The position numbers and the translations under genes were made by a program. Source: JAMOBE01 sp039908285 (GTDB taxonomy: Bacteria > Pseudomonadota > Alphaproteobacteria > Rhodospirillales > Rhodospirillaceae). From it: 5,298 bases of DNA. The notes below the pieces were generated by a model. The model worked only from the letters and a program-made list of their open reading frames with translations. It searched no databases and had not been told where the DNA came from. The stretch covers positions 1-5,298 of the forward strand of contig JAMOBE010000158.1 of the NCBI GenBank assembly GCA_039908285.1, given 5' to 3'. This document shows positions 5,227 through 5,298 of this stretch, piece by piece. How positions within the stretch are numbered: the stretch's first letter is position 1; every line of letters begins with the position of its first letter.

Positions 5227-5298
5227 GGACGTTCGCGGCAACCCCGGCATCAGAGCCTGAAAGCGTATTCTGAACCAAGACTCCCTCTCCCCCTCGAG

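Noticed and set aside
5293..5298. CTCGAG at the extreme right end (XhoI site)
   Set aside because: It could mark a cloned fragment end, but one six-base site at an edge is not evidence for this.

Overview
The window looks like a piece of a GC-rich alphaproteobacterial chromosome, probably from a motile member of the Rhodospirillales or a relative. The basis is an SdhB of the alphaproteobacterial/mitochondrial type, a CheZ phosphatase (kept in only some alphaproteobacteria) and strong GC3 codon bias. That bias is also why long spurious open frames appear on the other strand. Every gene I can support lies on the minus strand, so transcription runs from high to low coordinates. The taxonomic call is inference from protein character only.

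Layout in the direction of transcription: (1) 5298-5214, 85 bp upstream of sdhB with a ribosome binding site and no recognisable SdhA tail. (2) sdhB, the iron-sulfur subunit of succinate dehydrogenase (5213-4434), followed 24 bp later by a strong intrinsic terminator (perfect 14-bp inverted repeat plus a T-rich tract). (3) A compact three-gene run: an unrecognised coiled-coil protein (about 4280-3756), cheZ (3704-3168) and a HemY-type protoporphyrinogen oxidase (3161-1794). The last two are only 6 bp apart, which suggests translational coupling. (4) A 189-bp intergenic region with a TATAAA box, a possibly folded leader and a very good ribosome binding site. (5) A large secreted-type repeat protein that starts at 1604 and runs off the left edge of the window still open (at least 534 residues).

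The last gene is the most interesting. It begins with a textbook double-glycine leader (ELSDADLDKVVGG, as in substrates of C39-peptidase ABC exporters) on a protein far larger than the usual microcin-type cargo. After the leader come a Pro/Met-rich stalk built of MPPPDGQ-like units, a short beta-rich segment, and an array of at least 24 nine-residue repeats, consensus [A/S/T/P]-D-G-[S/T]-x-x-x-[W/Y]-x, that includes a recent 159-bp tandem duplication. The exported part has no arginine and only two lysines. I infer an extracellular fibre, adhesin or matrix-like protein exported by a type I system, whose exporter would be outside the window.

The other genes are housekeeping and motility: succinate oxidation in the TCA cycle and respiratory chain, CheY-P dephosphorylation, and the penultimate step of heme synthesis. 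I see no RNA genes, CRISPR arrays, insertion sequences or prophage features.
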